Positions 17,290 to 26,598 of a DNA stretch of 64,000 bases are shown one piece after another. The stretch is from Parasalinivibrio latis (GTDB lineage Bacteria; Pseudomonadota; Gammaproteobacteria; Enterobacterales; Vibrionaceae). The first letter of the stretch is position 1. Every line of letters starts with the position of its first letter. Both the position numbers and the translations under genes were made by a program. The DNA lies in contig NZ_CP098812.1 in the NCBI RefSeq assembly GCF_036825535.1, positions 3,472,001 to 3,536,000 of the forward strand, given 5' to 3'. The notes under the pieces were generated by a model. It was not told the origin of the DNA. It searched no databases and saw only the letters and a list, made by a program, of their open reading frames with translations.

Positions 17290-18111
17290 TCAGATCCCGT
17301 CGCCACCTACAAAATTGTAGGCGCTGGCACTGAATTCCTGATCCATATCCAGTGATGGTTTTGCCGTACCCGGGCGGCCCACAATACGTGCAGGGACACC
17401 TGCGGCTGTCGTATGAGGCGGGACCGGAGTCAGCACTACAGAACAGGCTGCAACCTTTGCCCCTTCACCCACTTCGATATTGCCCAGCACCTTGGCACCG
17501 GCACCAATCATCACGCCGGTACGGATTTTCGGGTGTCGGTCACCGCTTTCCTTACCGGTACCACCAAGCGTGACATCCTGCAGGATAGAAACATCATCTT
17601 CGATAACCGCCGTTTCACCCACCACAATACCAGTCGCATGGTCAAACATGATGCCGCGGCCAATCTTCGCTGCCGGGTGGACATCTACCTGGGTAGCAAC
17701 AGAGATCTGGTTTTGCAGGTAGACAGCCAGTTCACGCCTGCCCTGACGCCAAAGCCAGTTGGCGACACGGTAGCCCTGCAGGGCATGGAACCCTTTGAGG
17801 TACAAAAGAGGGGTCAGGTAAAGGGAGACCGCAGGGTCACGCTCGACAGTCGCTGCAATGTCACAGGCAGCCGAATCAATCACACACGGCTGGGCATTGT
17901 AAACTTCCTCGACAATCTCGCGCACGGCCATTGCCGGCATGGATGGGGTAGCCAGCTTGTTAGCCAGGATATAGCTCAAGGCTCCACCCAGGTGCTCATG
18001 CTTGATAATGGTGGCGTGGAAAAAACTTGCCAGCATGGGCTCATGTTCAGAATGCTCTTTGGCTTCCTGCTTGATAGCCTGCCAAATCCTTTGTTGTTGG
18101 CACTGTTTCAC
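17290..18111 (-). CDS. cysE: Serine O-acetyltransferase
   Basis: Makes O-acetylserine from serine and acetyl-CoA, the committed step of cysteine synthesis; hexameric and feedback-inhibited by cysteine. 273 residues. N-terminal helical domain (about 1-140), then a left-handed beta-helix with hexapeptide repeats (about 140-245, including DVHPAAKIGRGIMFDHATG with catalytic His, and GDRHPKIRTGVMIGAGAKVLG), and a C-terminal tail ending GGDGI, the flexible peptide that docks into cysteine synthase CysK. Part of the conserved rhodanese-secB-gpsA-cysE order, but a terminator lies in the 135-base gap after gpsA, so it probably also has its own promoter. Confidence 0.96.
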   Translation of the reverse strand: MKQCQQQRIWQAIKQEAKEHSEHEPMLASFFHATIIKHEHLGGALSYILANKLATPSMPAMAVREIVEEVYNAQPCVIDSAACDIAATVERDPAVSLYLTPLLYLKGFHALQGYRVANWLWRQGRRELAVYLQNQISVATQVDVHPAAKIGRGIMFDHATGIVVGETAVIEDDVSILQDVTLGGTGKESGDRHPKIRTGVMIGAGAKVLGNIEVGEGAKVAACSVVLTPVPPHTTAAGVPARIVGRPGTAKPSLDMDQEFSASAYNFVGGDGI

Positions 18112-18163
18112 GACGACTCTACCTCTACACTCGGTGTTATCTTAAAACTGTATCGTGTTTGCT

Positions 18164-18193
18164 TAAAAAAACAACGCGGGCCACGCCCGCGTT
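18164..18193 (-). terminator. Terminator or attenuator between gpsA and cysE
   Basis: Perfect 9-bp stem (AACGCGGGC/GCCCGCGTT, 18173-18181 with 18185-18193) with 3-base loop. On the minus strand it is followed by a T run. It lies 54 bases after the gpsA stop. Confidence 0.8.
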
Positions 18194-18246
18194 TACAACT
18201 TTCAGTTATGCTTTGAAATCTGCGGTTATCAGCCACTGGCTGAAAA

Positions 18247-19254
18247 TCATTCAGCTTTCTTATCCCGGGCCAGTAAATCCTTGGCAGCCTGGGTTGCATT
18301 TTTGCTTTGGTACAGCACCTGGTAGATCTGCTCGACAATCGGCATTTCTACACCCATGCGTTGTGCAAGGGCCCACACCTCTTTGGTGTTACGGTAACCT
18401 TCTACAACCTGACCAATTTCATCCTGCGCCTCCTGCACGCCTTTCCCCTGACCAAGGGCAAGGCCAAAGCGCCGGTTGCGGGATTGGTTGTCAGTACAGG
18501 TCAGCACCAGATCACCTAAACCGGCCATACCCATAAAGGTTTCCGGCTTTGCACCCAATGCAGCACCCAGACGGCACATTTCCGCCAGACCACGGGTAAT
18601 CAGTGCGGTACGGGCGTTAGCACCAAAACCAATGCCGTCAGACATACCGGCACCAATAGCAATCACGTTTTTCACCGCGCCGCCCAACTGCAAACCGGTA
18701 AAGTCACTGTTCGCATAAACCCGGAGTGTTTTGCTGCAGTGAATGGTTTCCTGGAGATCTTCGATAAACGGCTGATCTTCTGACGCTACCGCGATAGCGG
18801 TTGGCATACCGGCAGCCAATTCTTTCGCAAATGTCGGGCCGGATATCACTGCCAGTGGGATCTCATCACCCAGCTCTTCGCGTGCAACGTCCTGCAGCAA
18901 ACGGCCGGTTTCCGGCTCCAGACCCTTGGTGGCCCAGCACAGACGGCTTTCACTTTTCAGGAACGGTTTGATTTGCGCAAGCACCAGACCAAATACATGG
19001 CTCGGTACCACAACCAGAATATCCCGGGATACCTCAATCGCTTCTTTAAGATCAGCTGAAACGATCAGGGATTCAGGAAATGGCACACCAGGCAGGAAGG
19101 CTTCGTTGGCACGGTCTAGTTCCAACTGGGCCATATGTTCAGGTTCATGACCCCACAAAACAACACTGGCGCCATTACGCGCCAGTGAGATTGCGAGGGC
19201 GGTACCGTAAGAACCGGCACCGATAACGGTCATCGCGACAGGCGAATTCACCAT
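18247..19254 (-). CDS. gpsA: NAD(P)H-dependent glycerol-3-phosphate dehydrogenase
   Basis: Reduces dihydroxyacetone phosphate to sn-glycerol 3-phosphate, the backbone for phospholipids. 335 residues. Rossmann motif VIGAGSYGTALAISLARNG at the N-terminus; catalytic Lys in the GAVKNVIAIGAG segment (about residue 195); substrate-binding GFGANARTALITRGLAEM (about 245-262). N-terminal domain binds NAD(P), C-terminal helical domain binds substrate. 27 bases after secB on the same strand, so co-transcribed. E. coli also places gpsA directly after secB. Confidence 0.96.
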   Translation of the reverse strand: MVNSPVAMTVIGAGSYGTALAISLARNGASVVLWGHEPEHMAQLELDRANEAFLPGVPFPESLIVSADLKEAIEVSRDILVVVPSHVFGLVLAQIKPFLKSESRLCWATKGLEPETGRLLQDVAREELGDEIPLAVISGPTFAKELAAGMPTAIAVASEDQPFIEDLQETIHCSKTLRVYANSDFTGLQLGGAVKNVIAIGAGMSDGIGFGANARTALITRGLAEMCRLGAALGAKPETFMGMAGLGDLVLTCTDNQSRNRRFGLALGQGKGVQEAQDEIGQVVEGYRNTKEVWALAQRMGVEMPIVEQIYQVLYQSKNATQAAKDLLARDKKAE

Positions 19255-19281
19255 ATTGTCCTCGGCTTTGTTCGGTTAGGC

Positions 19282-19749
19282 TTATGCCTGTTGTTCGCCT
19301 TGCTCTGCCTGCTGCTGCAGGTAGTTCATGAACAGGGCATCGAAATTAACCGGTGCCAGGTTCAACTGAGGGAAAGTACCCTTAACAACCAGGCTGGAGA
19401 TAGTTTCACGCGCATATGGGAACAGGATGTTAGGGCAGAATGCACCCAGGCAATGTGCCAGCTGGCCTGCTTCCATACCTTCAACAGAGAAAATACCTGC
19501 TTGCTGCACTTCACACAGGAAGGCGCTGTCGTCTTCGTTCTTAACGGTAACAGTCAGGCGCAGAATAACTTCGTAAACACTTTCAGCCAGCTCACGGCTC
19601 TTGGTATCCAGATCCAGTTTTACATCCGGGTTCCACTCTTTTTGGAAGATATCTGGAGAGTTTGGCGCTTCAAAGGAAACATCTTTCAGGTAGATGCGCT
19701 GGATGTTGAAGTTCTGTTGTGGAGCTTGGTTAGTAGCTGCTTCAGCCAT
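19282..19749 (-). CDS. secB: SecB preprotein export chaperone
   Basis: Cytoplasmic tetrameric chaperone that keeps exported proteins unfolded and passes them to SecA. 155 residues, normal length. Family signature: FNIQRIYLKDVSFEAPN near the N-terminus, LAHCLGAFCPNILFPYAR (about 108-125) and the C-terminal region FPQLNLAPVNFDALF. Short glutamine-rich tail. It follows the rhodanese gene after a 99-base gap, in which E. coli and relatives usually have grxC, but no grxC is present here. Confidence 0.97.
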   Translation of the reverse strand: MAEAATNQAPQQNFNIQRIYLKDVSFEAPNSPDIFQKEWNPDVKLDLDTKSRELAESVYEVILRLTVTVKNEDDSAFLCEVQQAGIFSVEGMEAGQLAHCLGAFCPNILFPYARETISSLVVKGTFPQLNLAPVNFDALFMNYLQQQAEQGEQQA

Positions 19750-19800
19750 TTTTCTGTCCTTGTGTTCCGGTGAGATGCAAACGCATCTTAAAAATGGATT

Positions 19801-19824
19801 GTTGCCGCAGCATGTTGCGGCAAC
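19801..19824. repeat. Intercistronic hairpin between rhodanese gene and secB
   Basis: Perfect 9-bp inverted repeat GTTGCCGCA/TGCGGCAAC with 6-base loop, plus a smaller AGATGC/GCATCT hairpin at 19773-19788. No T run directly follows on the coding strand, so it may be a partial terminator or an mRNA-stabilising element rather than a full stop. Confidence 0.55.
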
Positions 19825-19848
19825 ACAAATCAGTTTTCAGGCGAGGTC

Positions 19849-20283
19849 TTATTTCTTACCACGAACCAGTGGCAGGTTGCCTTCGTTCCAGGAAATCATG
19901 CCGTCTTTCAGCAGATAAACTTTCTCAAAGCCGGCTTTTACAAGATCAGATGCTGCGGTCTGTGCAGTCTGTCCTGTCTTACATACCACAATGATGGGGT
20001 TGGCTTTGCGCTTTTCAAGGTCACCAAAGCTGCCCTTTTTGATATCGGCAGGCAAAATGTGAACTGAGCCCGCAATATGGCCCGCGCGGAACTCGTCACG
20101 GCTACGGATATCAACGAAGACACCATCTTCATTGTTAACCAGCAGAGTTGCATCACTTGGACCTGCGATATTAAAGCCGGATGTTTTCTGCTTCACGATC
20201 ATGCTGATCAAGGCCACCAGCAGGCCAACCCATACCAGAGACATGATCATGTTGTTTGAGACAAATTGAATAAACTGCTGCAT
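19849..20283 (-). CDS. Membrane-anchored rhodanese-like protein (YibN family)
   Basis: Protein of 144 residues with one N-terminal membrane helix (about 12-28, MSLVWVGLLVALISMIV) and a single rhodanese domain (about 40-140). The catalytic cysteine is seen in the loop VVCKTGQTAQTAA (about residue 101), so sulfur or phosphate transfer is possible; the substrate is unknown. First gene of the conserved unit leading to secB, gpsA and cysE, as yibN is in E. coli. E. coli YibN has been linked to the membrane protein insertion machinery, but nothing here shows that. A -10-like TATACT lies at 20329-20334 on this strand. Confidence 0.9.
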   Translation of the reverse strand: MQQFIQFVSNNMIMSLVWVGLLVALISMIVKQKTSGFNIAGPSDATLLVNNEDGVFVDIRSRDEFRAGHIAGSVHILPADIKKGSFGDLEKRKANPIIVVCKTGQTAQTAASDLVKAGFEKVYLLKDGMISWNEGNLPLVRGKK

Positions 20284-20672
20284 AGCGATTGCTCAGTATC
20301 CGTATTGAGTGCGAAGAAAATTGACCCGAGTATACCCGCCAACACTGGCATTTCACAGGGTTTTTGGCGAGTTGTGAACTAAGTCAGGCTTTTATCTTTC
20401 CTGCTCTGCCACGTGATGAAATCCTGTTCCTCTTTTATCCACGGCGCCTGATTTATCGTCCATCAATTCCTCGTTGCCGCCTATCGCAAACATAGCCACA
20501 AACGCAGTATCAAGACTTACTCCAGCACCTGTTTTTACCTATAGTGTGGTTATTCCTTTTCATCATTTCGATCCGTAATTGATCTTCTCCTACAGATCCG
20601 TGGTTAAACTGTAGTAAAATTACGCTAATTTTGATGATTTGATTGATTCTCAATATATAAAAGAGGGTTCAC
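20284..20672. promoter_or_regulatory. Divergent control region between the rhodanese unit and gpmI
   Basis: 389 bases, no convincing gene. On the minus strand TATACT (20329-20334) is a fair -10 for the rhodanese gene, but its -35 is poor. On the plus strand TATAGT (20540-20545) and TAAAAT (20615-20620) are possible -10s for gpmI, without good -35s. A GAGGG ribosome site precedes the gpmI ATG. Confidence 0.4.
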
Positions 20673-22214
20673 ATGTCTGCGAAAAAGCCACTCGCGCTTG
20701 TCATCCTGGACGGATGGGGTCACCGCGAAGACAACAATGACAATGCCATTGCCAACGCAAATACTCCTGTACTGGATGCACTTTACAACAATGGTGCCAG
20801 CACCCTGATTTCTGCATCAGGTATGGATGTAGGCCTGCCAGACGGCCAAATGGGCAACTCAGAAGTAGGTCACACCAACATCGGTGCCGGCCGCATCGTT
20901 TACCAGGATCTGACCCGTATCACCAAGTCAATCGCAGACGGTGACTTCTTCGAAAACCCAGTTCTGGCTGGTGCTGTCGACAAAGCAGCCAATGCAGGCA
21001 AAGCCGTCCATATTATGGGCCTGATGTCTCCTGGCGGCGTACACAGCCACGAAGACCACATTGCAGCCATGGTTGAAATGGCTGCCAAGCGTGGCGCAGA
21101 AAACATCTACCTGCACTGCTTCCTGGATGGCCGTGATACGCCACCACGCAGCGCAAAAGCTTCCCTTGCGCGTTTTGACGAACTGTTTGCCAAGCTTGGC
21201 AAAGGCCGCACTGCATCTCTGGTTGGTCGCTACTACGCGATGGACCGTGACAACAACTGGGATCGCGTAGAAAAAGCCTATGACCTGATTTCTCAGGGTG
21301 AAGGCGAATTCCAGTACGCATCGGCTGTTGAAGCACTGGAAGCAGCCTATGCCCGTGATGAAAACGATGAATTCGTGAAGCCAAGCATTATCCGTGCTGA
21401 AGGCCAGCCAGTATCTTCCCTGGAAGACGGCGACACCATGATCTTCATGAACTTCCGTGCTGACCGTGCCCGTCAAATCACCCGCGCATTCATGCAGGAC
21501 TTTGCCGGCTTTGAACGCAAGAAATTCGCTGAGCTGGCTGATTTTGTGATGCTGACTGAATACGCATCAGATATCGCCACAGCTTGTGCTTACCCTTCAG
21601 AAACCCTGGACAACACTTTGGGTTCATGGTTGTCAGAGCATGGCAAAACCCAGCTGCGTATCTCTGAAACAGAGAAATACGCTCACGTCACTTTCTTCTT
21701 CAATGGCGGTGTAGAAACTGTTTACGAAGGCGAAGAACGTGTACTGGTTGCATCACCAAAGGTAGCCACTTACGACCTGCAGCCTGAAATGAGCTCAGAA
21801 GAGCTGACTGACAAGCTGGTTGATGCTATCAAGAGCGGCAAGTTTGACGTTATCGTTTGTAACTATCCAAACGGCGACATGGTTGGTCACACCGGCGTTT
21901 ATGACGCTGCAGTGAAAGCCTGTGAGGCAGTAGACCACAGCATCGCCCGCGTTGTTGAAGCCATCAAGGAAATGGACGGCCAGCTTCTGATCACTGCTGA
22001 CCACGGTAACGCTGAAATGATGGTTGATCCGACTACCGGCGGCATCCACACAGCACACACCAACCTGCCTGTTCCACTGATTTACGTGGGCAACAAGGAC
22101 CTGGAACTGGTTGAAGGCGGTAAGCTGTCTGACCTCGCTCCAACCATGCTCAAACTGATCGACGTTGAGCAACCAGCAGAGATGACTGGTAAGGCGCTGT
22201 TCAATCTGAAATAA
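20673..22214 (+). CDS. gpmI: 2,3-bisphosphoglycerate-independent phosphoglycerate mutase
   Basis: Interconverts 3- and 2-phosphoglycerate in glycolysis using two manganese ions and a phosphoserine intermediate. 513 residues. The nucleophile is Ser63 in QMGNSEVGHTNIGAG. Other metal and substrate motifs: ILDGWGHRED (about 11-20), FLDGRDTPPRSA (about 150-161), FMNFRADRARQITRA (about 256-270), NYPNGDMVGHTG (about 398-409) and ITADHGNAEMM (about 444-454). Alkaline-phosphatase superfamily. First gene of gpmI-envC-yibQ, the same order as in E. coli. Confidence 0.97.
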   Translation: MSAKKPLALVILDGWGHREDNNDNAIANANTPVLDALYNNGASTLISASGMDVGLPDGQMGNSEVGHTNIGAGRIVYQDLTRITKSIADGDFFENPVLAGAVDKAANAGKAVHIMGLMSPGGVHSHEDHIAAMVEMAAKRGAENIYLHCFLDGRDTPPRSAKASLARFDELFAKLGKGRTASLVGRYYAMDRDNNWDRVEKAYDLISQGEGEFQYASAVEALEAAYARDENDEFVKPSIIRAEGQPVSSLEDGDTMIFMNFRADRARQITRAFMQDFAGFERKKFAELADFVMLTEYASDIATACAYPSETLDNTLGSWLSEHGKTQLRISETEKYAHVTFFFNGGVETVYEGEERVLVASPKVATYDLQPEMSSEELTDKLVDAIKSGKFDVIVCNYPNGDMVGHTGVYDAAVKACEAVDHSIARVVEAIKEMDGQLLITADHGNAEMMVDPTTGGIHTAHTNLPVPLIYVGNKDLELVEGGKLSDLAPTMLKLIDVEQPAEMTGKALFNLK

Positions 22215-22221
22215 TCCTGCC

Positions 22222-23379
22222 ATGCGGCAGAGATTGAATATCCTTAAAAAACATCTGCGCGCCAGGGCTTCTTGCTCTGGCGCTTTGTTATGCCTTTTGG
22301 CCAGCCTTTCCAGCTTTCCCCATACAGCGTTGGCTGATGAAGCGCAGCTGAAAGGCGTGAACCAGGAAATATCCCGCCAGCAATCCCAACTCGCCGCGCA
22401 AAGCAAAAAGCTTACATCCCTCCAGGCAACCCTGAAGAAACAGGAGCAGGCTCTGGCGTCTACCGCCCGGGAGATTCATGACAGTGAACAAACCCTTTCC
22501 CGGATTGAAGGTGAAATTGCCACGCTGACCCGCCAGCAAAACCAGCTGGAACAGCAACGGCTCGGCCAACAGGAATTACTGAAAGAGCTCATTCAGGCCC
22601 AGTACAAGGCTGGCAGCGACAGTGAGCTCAAAACCTGGCTTGGGGAAGAAAACCGCAGCGACCTCGACCGGATGACGGTTTACTCAGAGGCTCTGGCAAA
22701 GGCACGGGCTACAGCCATCGAAAACCTGGCTGCCACTGACACCGAGCTTCAGTTGAAACGCCACCAGCTTTCCCAGCAGCAACAGGCGCAGGAAGCGGAA
22801 ATTGCCCGCCTGGAAAGCCGCCAGAAAAAGCTGAAACGCGAGCAGGCAGACAAGAAGAAAACAGCCGGCAGTATCCGTCGCCAGATCAGCAGTGACAAAG
22901 CCTACCTGTCCGAGCTTCAGGCAAATGAAAAACGCCTGAAAGAAGAATTGGCCCGCGCCGCCGAACGTGCCCGGGTGAAAATGGACGGCCTCGGCAAACT
23001 CAAAGGCCGCCTCAACTGGCCGGTTAAAGGGAAAATTCTCCATCGCTACGGCACCAACCAGACTGGAGATATTCACTGGCAAGGCATGGTTATCAGTGCA
23101 CCTAACGGTACAACGGTACGTGCTGTCCAGGACGGTAAGGTTGTGATGTCAAACTGGCTTCGTGGCTACGGCCTGATGCTGGTAATCGACCACGGCAAAG
23201 GGGACATGAGCCTCTACGGTTACAACCAGACCTTGCTGAAAAACCTCGGTGATACCGTTAAAGCCGGTGACCCGATTGCACTCGTAGGTGACAGTGGTGG
23301 ACAGACCCAAAGCGGCCTCTATTTTGAAATTCGCCGCAAGGGTAACCCGACCAACCCACTTCCCTGGCTTAAGAGATAA
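22222..23379 (+). CDS. envC: EnvC, activator of cell-division amidases
   Basis: Periplasmic protein of 385 residues that activates AmiA/AmiB at the septum. It has an N-terminal hydrophobic segment and signal peptide ending near ALADEAQ (about residue 40), a long coiled coil rich in Gln, Glu and Lys (about 42-245), a basic hinge, and a C-terminal LytM/M23 domain (about 260-380). The LytM domain lacks the metal-binding HxxxD and HxH histidines (for example DHGKGDMSLYGYNQ), as expected for an activator and not a hydrolase. It starts 7 bases after gpmI. Confidence 0.94.
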   Translation: MRQRLNILKKHLRARASCSGALLCLLASLSSFPHTALADEAQLKGVNQEISRQQSQLAAQSKKLTSLQATLKKQEQALASTAREIHDSEQTLSRIEGEIATLTRQQNQLEQQRLGQQELLKELIQAQYKAGSDSELKTWLGEENRSDLDRMTVYSEALAKARATAIENLAATDTELQLKRHQLSQQQQAQEAEIARLESRQKKLKREQADKKKTAGSIRRQISSDKAYLSELQANEKRLKEELARAAERARVKMDGLGKLKGRLNWPVKGKILHRYGTNQTGDIHWQGMVISAPNGTTVRAVQDGKVVMSNWLRGYGLMLVIDHGKGDMSLYGYNQTLLKNLGDTVKAGDPIALVGDSGGQTQSGLYFEIRRKGNPTNPLPWLKR

Positions 23380-23398
23380 TCACAGATAAGGAACTCTC

Positions 23399-24124
23399 AT
23401 GGCGTGGAAGCGACGGACAGCTTTCTATCTCACTTTGCTGCTTTGCAGTCACTCTGCCCTCGCCATGGGAAAGCTTGCTATCATTATTGATGACCTCGGT
23501 TATGACCCCCTCCCCCGTCAAATTGCCCACCTCCCCAAAGAAATTGCAGTCTCCGTAATCCCGTTTACTCCATACGACACCGCTGTCGCACTCAGTGCCT
23601 ACAGCCAGGGACGGGAAGTCATGCTTCATCTGCCCATGGAAGCCACACCCGGTTCTCCCCAAGAGCCCATGGCACTGATGCTGTCAATGACACCGAGACA
23701 GATAACCGACAGAATTCAGGAGGCGCTTTACCGGGTTCCCCACGTCATTGCAGCAAACAATCACATGGGCAGTGTGTTCACGGAAAACTGGGGGGCGATG
23801 GTAACTGTGCTTAGATTCCTGAAATCCAAAGGGCTGACTTTTATAGACAGCCGAACCAGCCCGGACAGCAGAGGTTTAAACGTTGCCAGCGAACTCGGTA
23901 TGCCTATATTGAGGCGAAATATCTTCCTCGACCATCAACAGGATGAAGCCTTTTTCCTCTCCCAGTTGGAAAAAGCCATCAAGCGTGCGGAGCGAGACGG
24001 CAAATGTATTGCCATCGCCCACCCCCACCCATTGTCACTGACACTGCTTACAGAAAAACTGCCAGACATTACCCGGCGCGTGGAGCTGGTGCCGATCTCC
24101 ACCCTGATCAACGGGCAAAAATAA
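23399..24124 (+). CDS. Divergent polysaccharide deacetylase family protein (YibQ-like)
   Basis: Exported protein of 241 residues with a signal peptide ending near SALAM (about residue 20). The mature part starts GKLAIIIDDLGYD, the first Asp pair of the divergent polysaccharide deacetylase fold (DUF610). Later segments MLHLPMEA, NNHMGSVFTEN and IAHPHPLSL hold the histidines of a metal site. E. coli YibQ follows envC in the same way. Activity is not established; a role in the cell envelope is likely. 19 bases after envC. Confidence 0.88.
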   Translation: MAWKRRTAFYLTLLLCSHSALAMGKLAIIIDDLGYDPLPRQIAHLPKEIAVSVIPFTPYDTAVALSAYSQGREVMLHLPMEATPGSPQEPMALMLSMTPRQITDRIQEALYRVPHVIAANNHMGSVFTENWGAMVTVLRFLKSKGLTFIDSRTSPDSRGLNVASELGMPILRRNIFLDHQQDEAFFLSQLEKAIKRAERDGKCIAIAHPHPLSLTLLTEKLPDITRRVELVPISTLINGQK

Positions 24125-24143
24125 ACCCGCCGGGTGGCGGGTT
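24108..24143 (-). terminator. Terminator of kbl-tdh on the minus strand
   Basis: Perfect 8-bp stem AACCCGCC/GGCGGGTT with GGGT loop (24124-24143). On the minus strand it is followed by a T-rich run (TTTATTTTT). On the plus strand no T run follows, so it serves tdh mainly. It overlaps the 3' end of the deacetylase gene. Confidence 0.75.
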
Positions 24144-24162
24144 GGTATGAGATGCTGATTGC

Positions 24163-25200
24163 TTAATCCCAGTTCAGGATGACCTTACCAGACTTCCCGG
24201 AACGCATCACATCGAAGCCCTGCTGGAAATCTTCAATGTTATAGTGGTGGGTAACAATCGGCGAAAGATCCAAGCCTGACTGAATAAGGCTTGCCATCTT
24301 ATACCAGGTCTCAAACATTTCCCGGCCATAAATACCTTTGATAACAAGGCCCTTGAAGATCACCTGGTTCCAGTCGATTCCCATATGGGACGGTGGGATA
24401 CCCAGAAGGGCAATTTTTCCGCCATGGTTCATGGAAGAGAGCATCGCACTGAACGCAGCCGGAACACCGGACATTTCCAGGCCCACATCGAAACCTTCAG
24501 TCATTCCGAGATCTTTCATCACATCATCAAGGCTGGTTGTCGCGACATTTACTGCGCGGGTCACACCCATCTTGCGTGCCAGATCCAGTCGATATTCATT
24601 GATGTCAGTGATCACTACATGGCGGGCACCAACATGACGGGCAACTGCTGCGGCCATAATCCCAATCGGGCCAGCACCGGTAATCAGAACATCTTCACCG
24701 ACCAGATCAAAAGAAAGCGCAGTATGAACCGCGTTGCCAAACGGGTCGAAAATGGAAGCCAGATCGTCTGAAATACCTTCAGGGATCTTAAATGCATTGA
24801 ATGCCGGGATAACCAGATACTCAGCAAAAGCCCCTTCACGGTTTACCCCAACACCAATGGTATTGCGGCAAAGGTGGGTACGGCCAGCCCGGCAGTTGCG
24901 GCAGTGACCACAGGTGATGTGGCCTTCACCGGATACCCGGTCTCCCACCTGGAAACCACGTACTTCCTGACCGACAGCGACAACCTCACCTACATACTCA
25001 TGACCGACCACCATAGGAACAGGGATGGTTTTTTGTGACCATTCATCCCAGTTGTAAATGTGTACGTCAGTACCGCAAATGGCCGTTTTGCGGATTTTAA
25101 TCAACAGGTCATTGTGGCCCAGTTCCGGCTTTTCAACCTCGGTCATCCAAATACCCGGTTCAGCCTTGAGTTTAGCCAGAGCTTTCATTGTATTGCTCAT
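24163..25200 (-). CDS. tdh: L-threonine 3-dehydrogenase
   Basis: Oxidises L-threonine to 2-amino-3-ketobutyrate with NAD. 345 residues. Zinc medium-chain dehydrogenase: catalytic zinc ligands in KTAICGTDVHIYNWDEW and VVGHEYVGEVV, structural zinc cysteines in ITCGHCRNCRAGRTHLC, and the NAD-binding VLITGAGPIGIMAAAVA (about 167-183). Its ATG overlaps the kbl stop by four bases (ATGA). An ATG four codons in is an alternative start. With Kbl it converts threonine to glycine and acetyl-CoA, a further link to acetyl-CoA supply. Confidence 0.97.
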   Translation of the reverse strand: MSNTMKALAKLKAEPGIWMTEVEKPELGHNDLLIKIRKTAICGTDVHIYNWDEWSQKTIPVPMVVGHEYVGEVVAVGQEVRGFQVGDRVSGEGHITCGHCRNCRAGRTHLCRNTIGVGVNREGAFAEYLVIPAFNAFKIPEGISDDLASIFDPFGNAVHTALSFDLVGEDVLITGAGPIGIMAAAVARHVGARHVVITDINEYRLDLARKMGVTRAVNVATTSLDDVMKDLGMTEGFDVGLEMSGVPAAFSAMLSSMNHGGKIALLGIPPSHMGIDWNQVIFKGLVIKGIYGREMFETWYKMASLIQSGLDLSPIVTHHYNIEDFQQGFDVMRSGKSGKVILNWD

Positions 25201-26396
25201 GCAATCACTCCCATTTCGCGGCCTACCTTGATAAAGGCATCAATGGCGCGATCCAGCTCTTCACGGCTGTGTGCTGCAGACATCTGGGTACGGATACGTG
25301 CCTGCCCTTTCGGTACTACCGGGAAGGAGAATCCAATCACGTAAATACCTTCCTGCATCATGCGGTCAGCAAATTCTGACGCCAGTTTCGCATCCCCCAG
25401 CATCACAGGGATGATCGCGTGGTCAGCACCGGCAAGGGTAAAACCGGCTTCGCTCATGCGGGCACGGAAATGGTTGGCGTTTTCCCATAGGCGTTCACGC
25501 AGGTCACCGCTTTCTGCCAGCAGGTCGATGACGCGCTGGGAAGCACTGACAATCGCCGGGGCCAGTGAATTGGAGAACAGGTACGGGCGGGAACGCTGGC
25601 GCAGCCACTCAATCACCTCTTTCTTACCTGCCGTATAACCACCGGAGGCACCACCCATCGCCTTGCCCAGTGTGCCGGTAATGATGTCGATACGATCCAT
25701 AACATGGTGGTGTTCGTGGGTACCGCGACCATTGGCTCCCATAAAACCCACAGCATGAGAGTCATCTACCATCACCAGCGCACCGTATTTGTCCGCCAGA
25801 TCGCAGACTGCCGGCAGGTTGGCAATCACGCCATCCATGGAGAACACACCATCAGTTACAATCAGCGTATGGCGGCAGCCGGCTTCGCGCGCCGCAATCA
25901 GTTGTTGCTCCAAATCAGCCATATCGTTGTTGCCATAGCGGAAACGCCTGGCTTTACAAAGACGGACACCGTCAATGATCGAGGCGTGGTTCAGCGCATC
26001 AGAGATAATGGCATCTTCCGGACCGAGGATGGTTTCAAACAGTCCTGCATTGGCATCAAAACAGGATGAATAAAGGATGGTGTCTTCCATACCGAGGAAA
26101 GCAGACAGCTTTTCTTCCAACGCCTTGTGGCTGTCTTGCGTACCACAGATAAAACGGACTGATGCCATGCCGAAACCATGCTCATCCATACCGGTTTTCG
26201 CTGCTTCAATCAGCGCAGGATGGTTAGCCAGCCCCAGATAGTTGTTGGCACAGAAGTTCAGCACGCTGTCGCCGGTACTGACGTCAATTCTCCCCTGCTG
26301 GGCAGAAGTAATCACACGCTCTTTTTTGTAGAGGCCTTCGGCCTTCACTTCCTCAATCTGAGCACGAATCTGCTCGTAAAACGCTGCGGACATCAC
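25197..26396 (-). CDS. kbl: Glycine C-acetyltransferase (2-amino-3-ketobutyrate CoA ligase)
   Basis: Cleaves 2-amino-3-ketobutyrate with CoA to glycine and acetyl-CoA. 399 residues, family length. PLP-dependent alpha-oxoamine synthase: NNYLGLANHPALIEAA near residue 50, VDDSHAVGFMGANGRGT (about 208-224) with the PLP-ring Asp and His, and the Schiff-base lysine in TLGKAMGGASGGY (about 244). First gene of kbl-tdh, with a four-base overlap. A 202-base region separates it from the TetR-type gene upstream on the same strand. Confidence 0.97.
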   Translation of the reverse strand: MMSAAFYEQIRAQIEEVKAEGLYKKERVITSAQQGRIDVSTGDSVLNFCANNYLGLANHPALIEAAKTGMDEHGFGMASVRFICGTQDSHKALEEKLSAFLGMEDTILYSSCFDANAGLFETILGPEDAIISDALNHASIIDGVRLCKARRFRYGNNDMADLEQQLIAAREAGCRHTLIVTDGVFSMDGVIANLPAVCDLADKYGALVMVDDSHAVGFMGANGRGTHEHHHVMDRIDIITGTLGKAMGGASGGYTAGKKEVIEWLRQRSRPYLFSNSLAPAIVSASQRVIDLLAESGDLRERLWENANHFRARMSEAGFTLAGADHAIIPVMLGDAKLASEFADRMMQEGIYVIGFSFPVVPKGQARIRTQMSAAHSREELDRAIDAFIKVGREMGVIA

Positions 26397-26598
26397 TTTC
26401 TCCGGTATGGTGGGGCAGTTACAGCCAGCTTAGAAAAGAGACGCTGTGAACTGAGTGTTAATTCTGAAATAGTGGCATGTAAACGAATATCCGTCCAAAC
26501 AGCCACCACATTTGGCGGTAGCTATTCGGCAATTTCGGCGATTTTAAGAGGGTGTGTGCAAGGAAGTCGACGGCGTTTGTGTAACAGGTTGCCACAGA

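Noticed and set aside
20631..20659. TTGATG-17-TATATA promoter-like match before gpmI
   Set aside because: The predicted transcription start would fall in the ribosome site, about seven bases before the ATG.
26514..26525. ops-like GGCGGTAGCTAT on the plus strand, 9 of 12 matching the RfaH element
   Set aside because: It is more than 800 bases before hldD with a gene on the opposite strand between them, and matches of this size are expected by chance in 64 kb on two strands.
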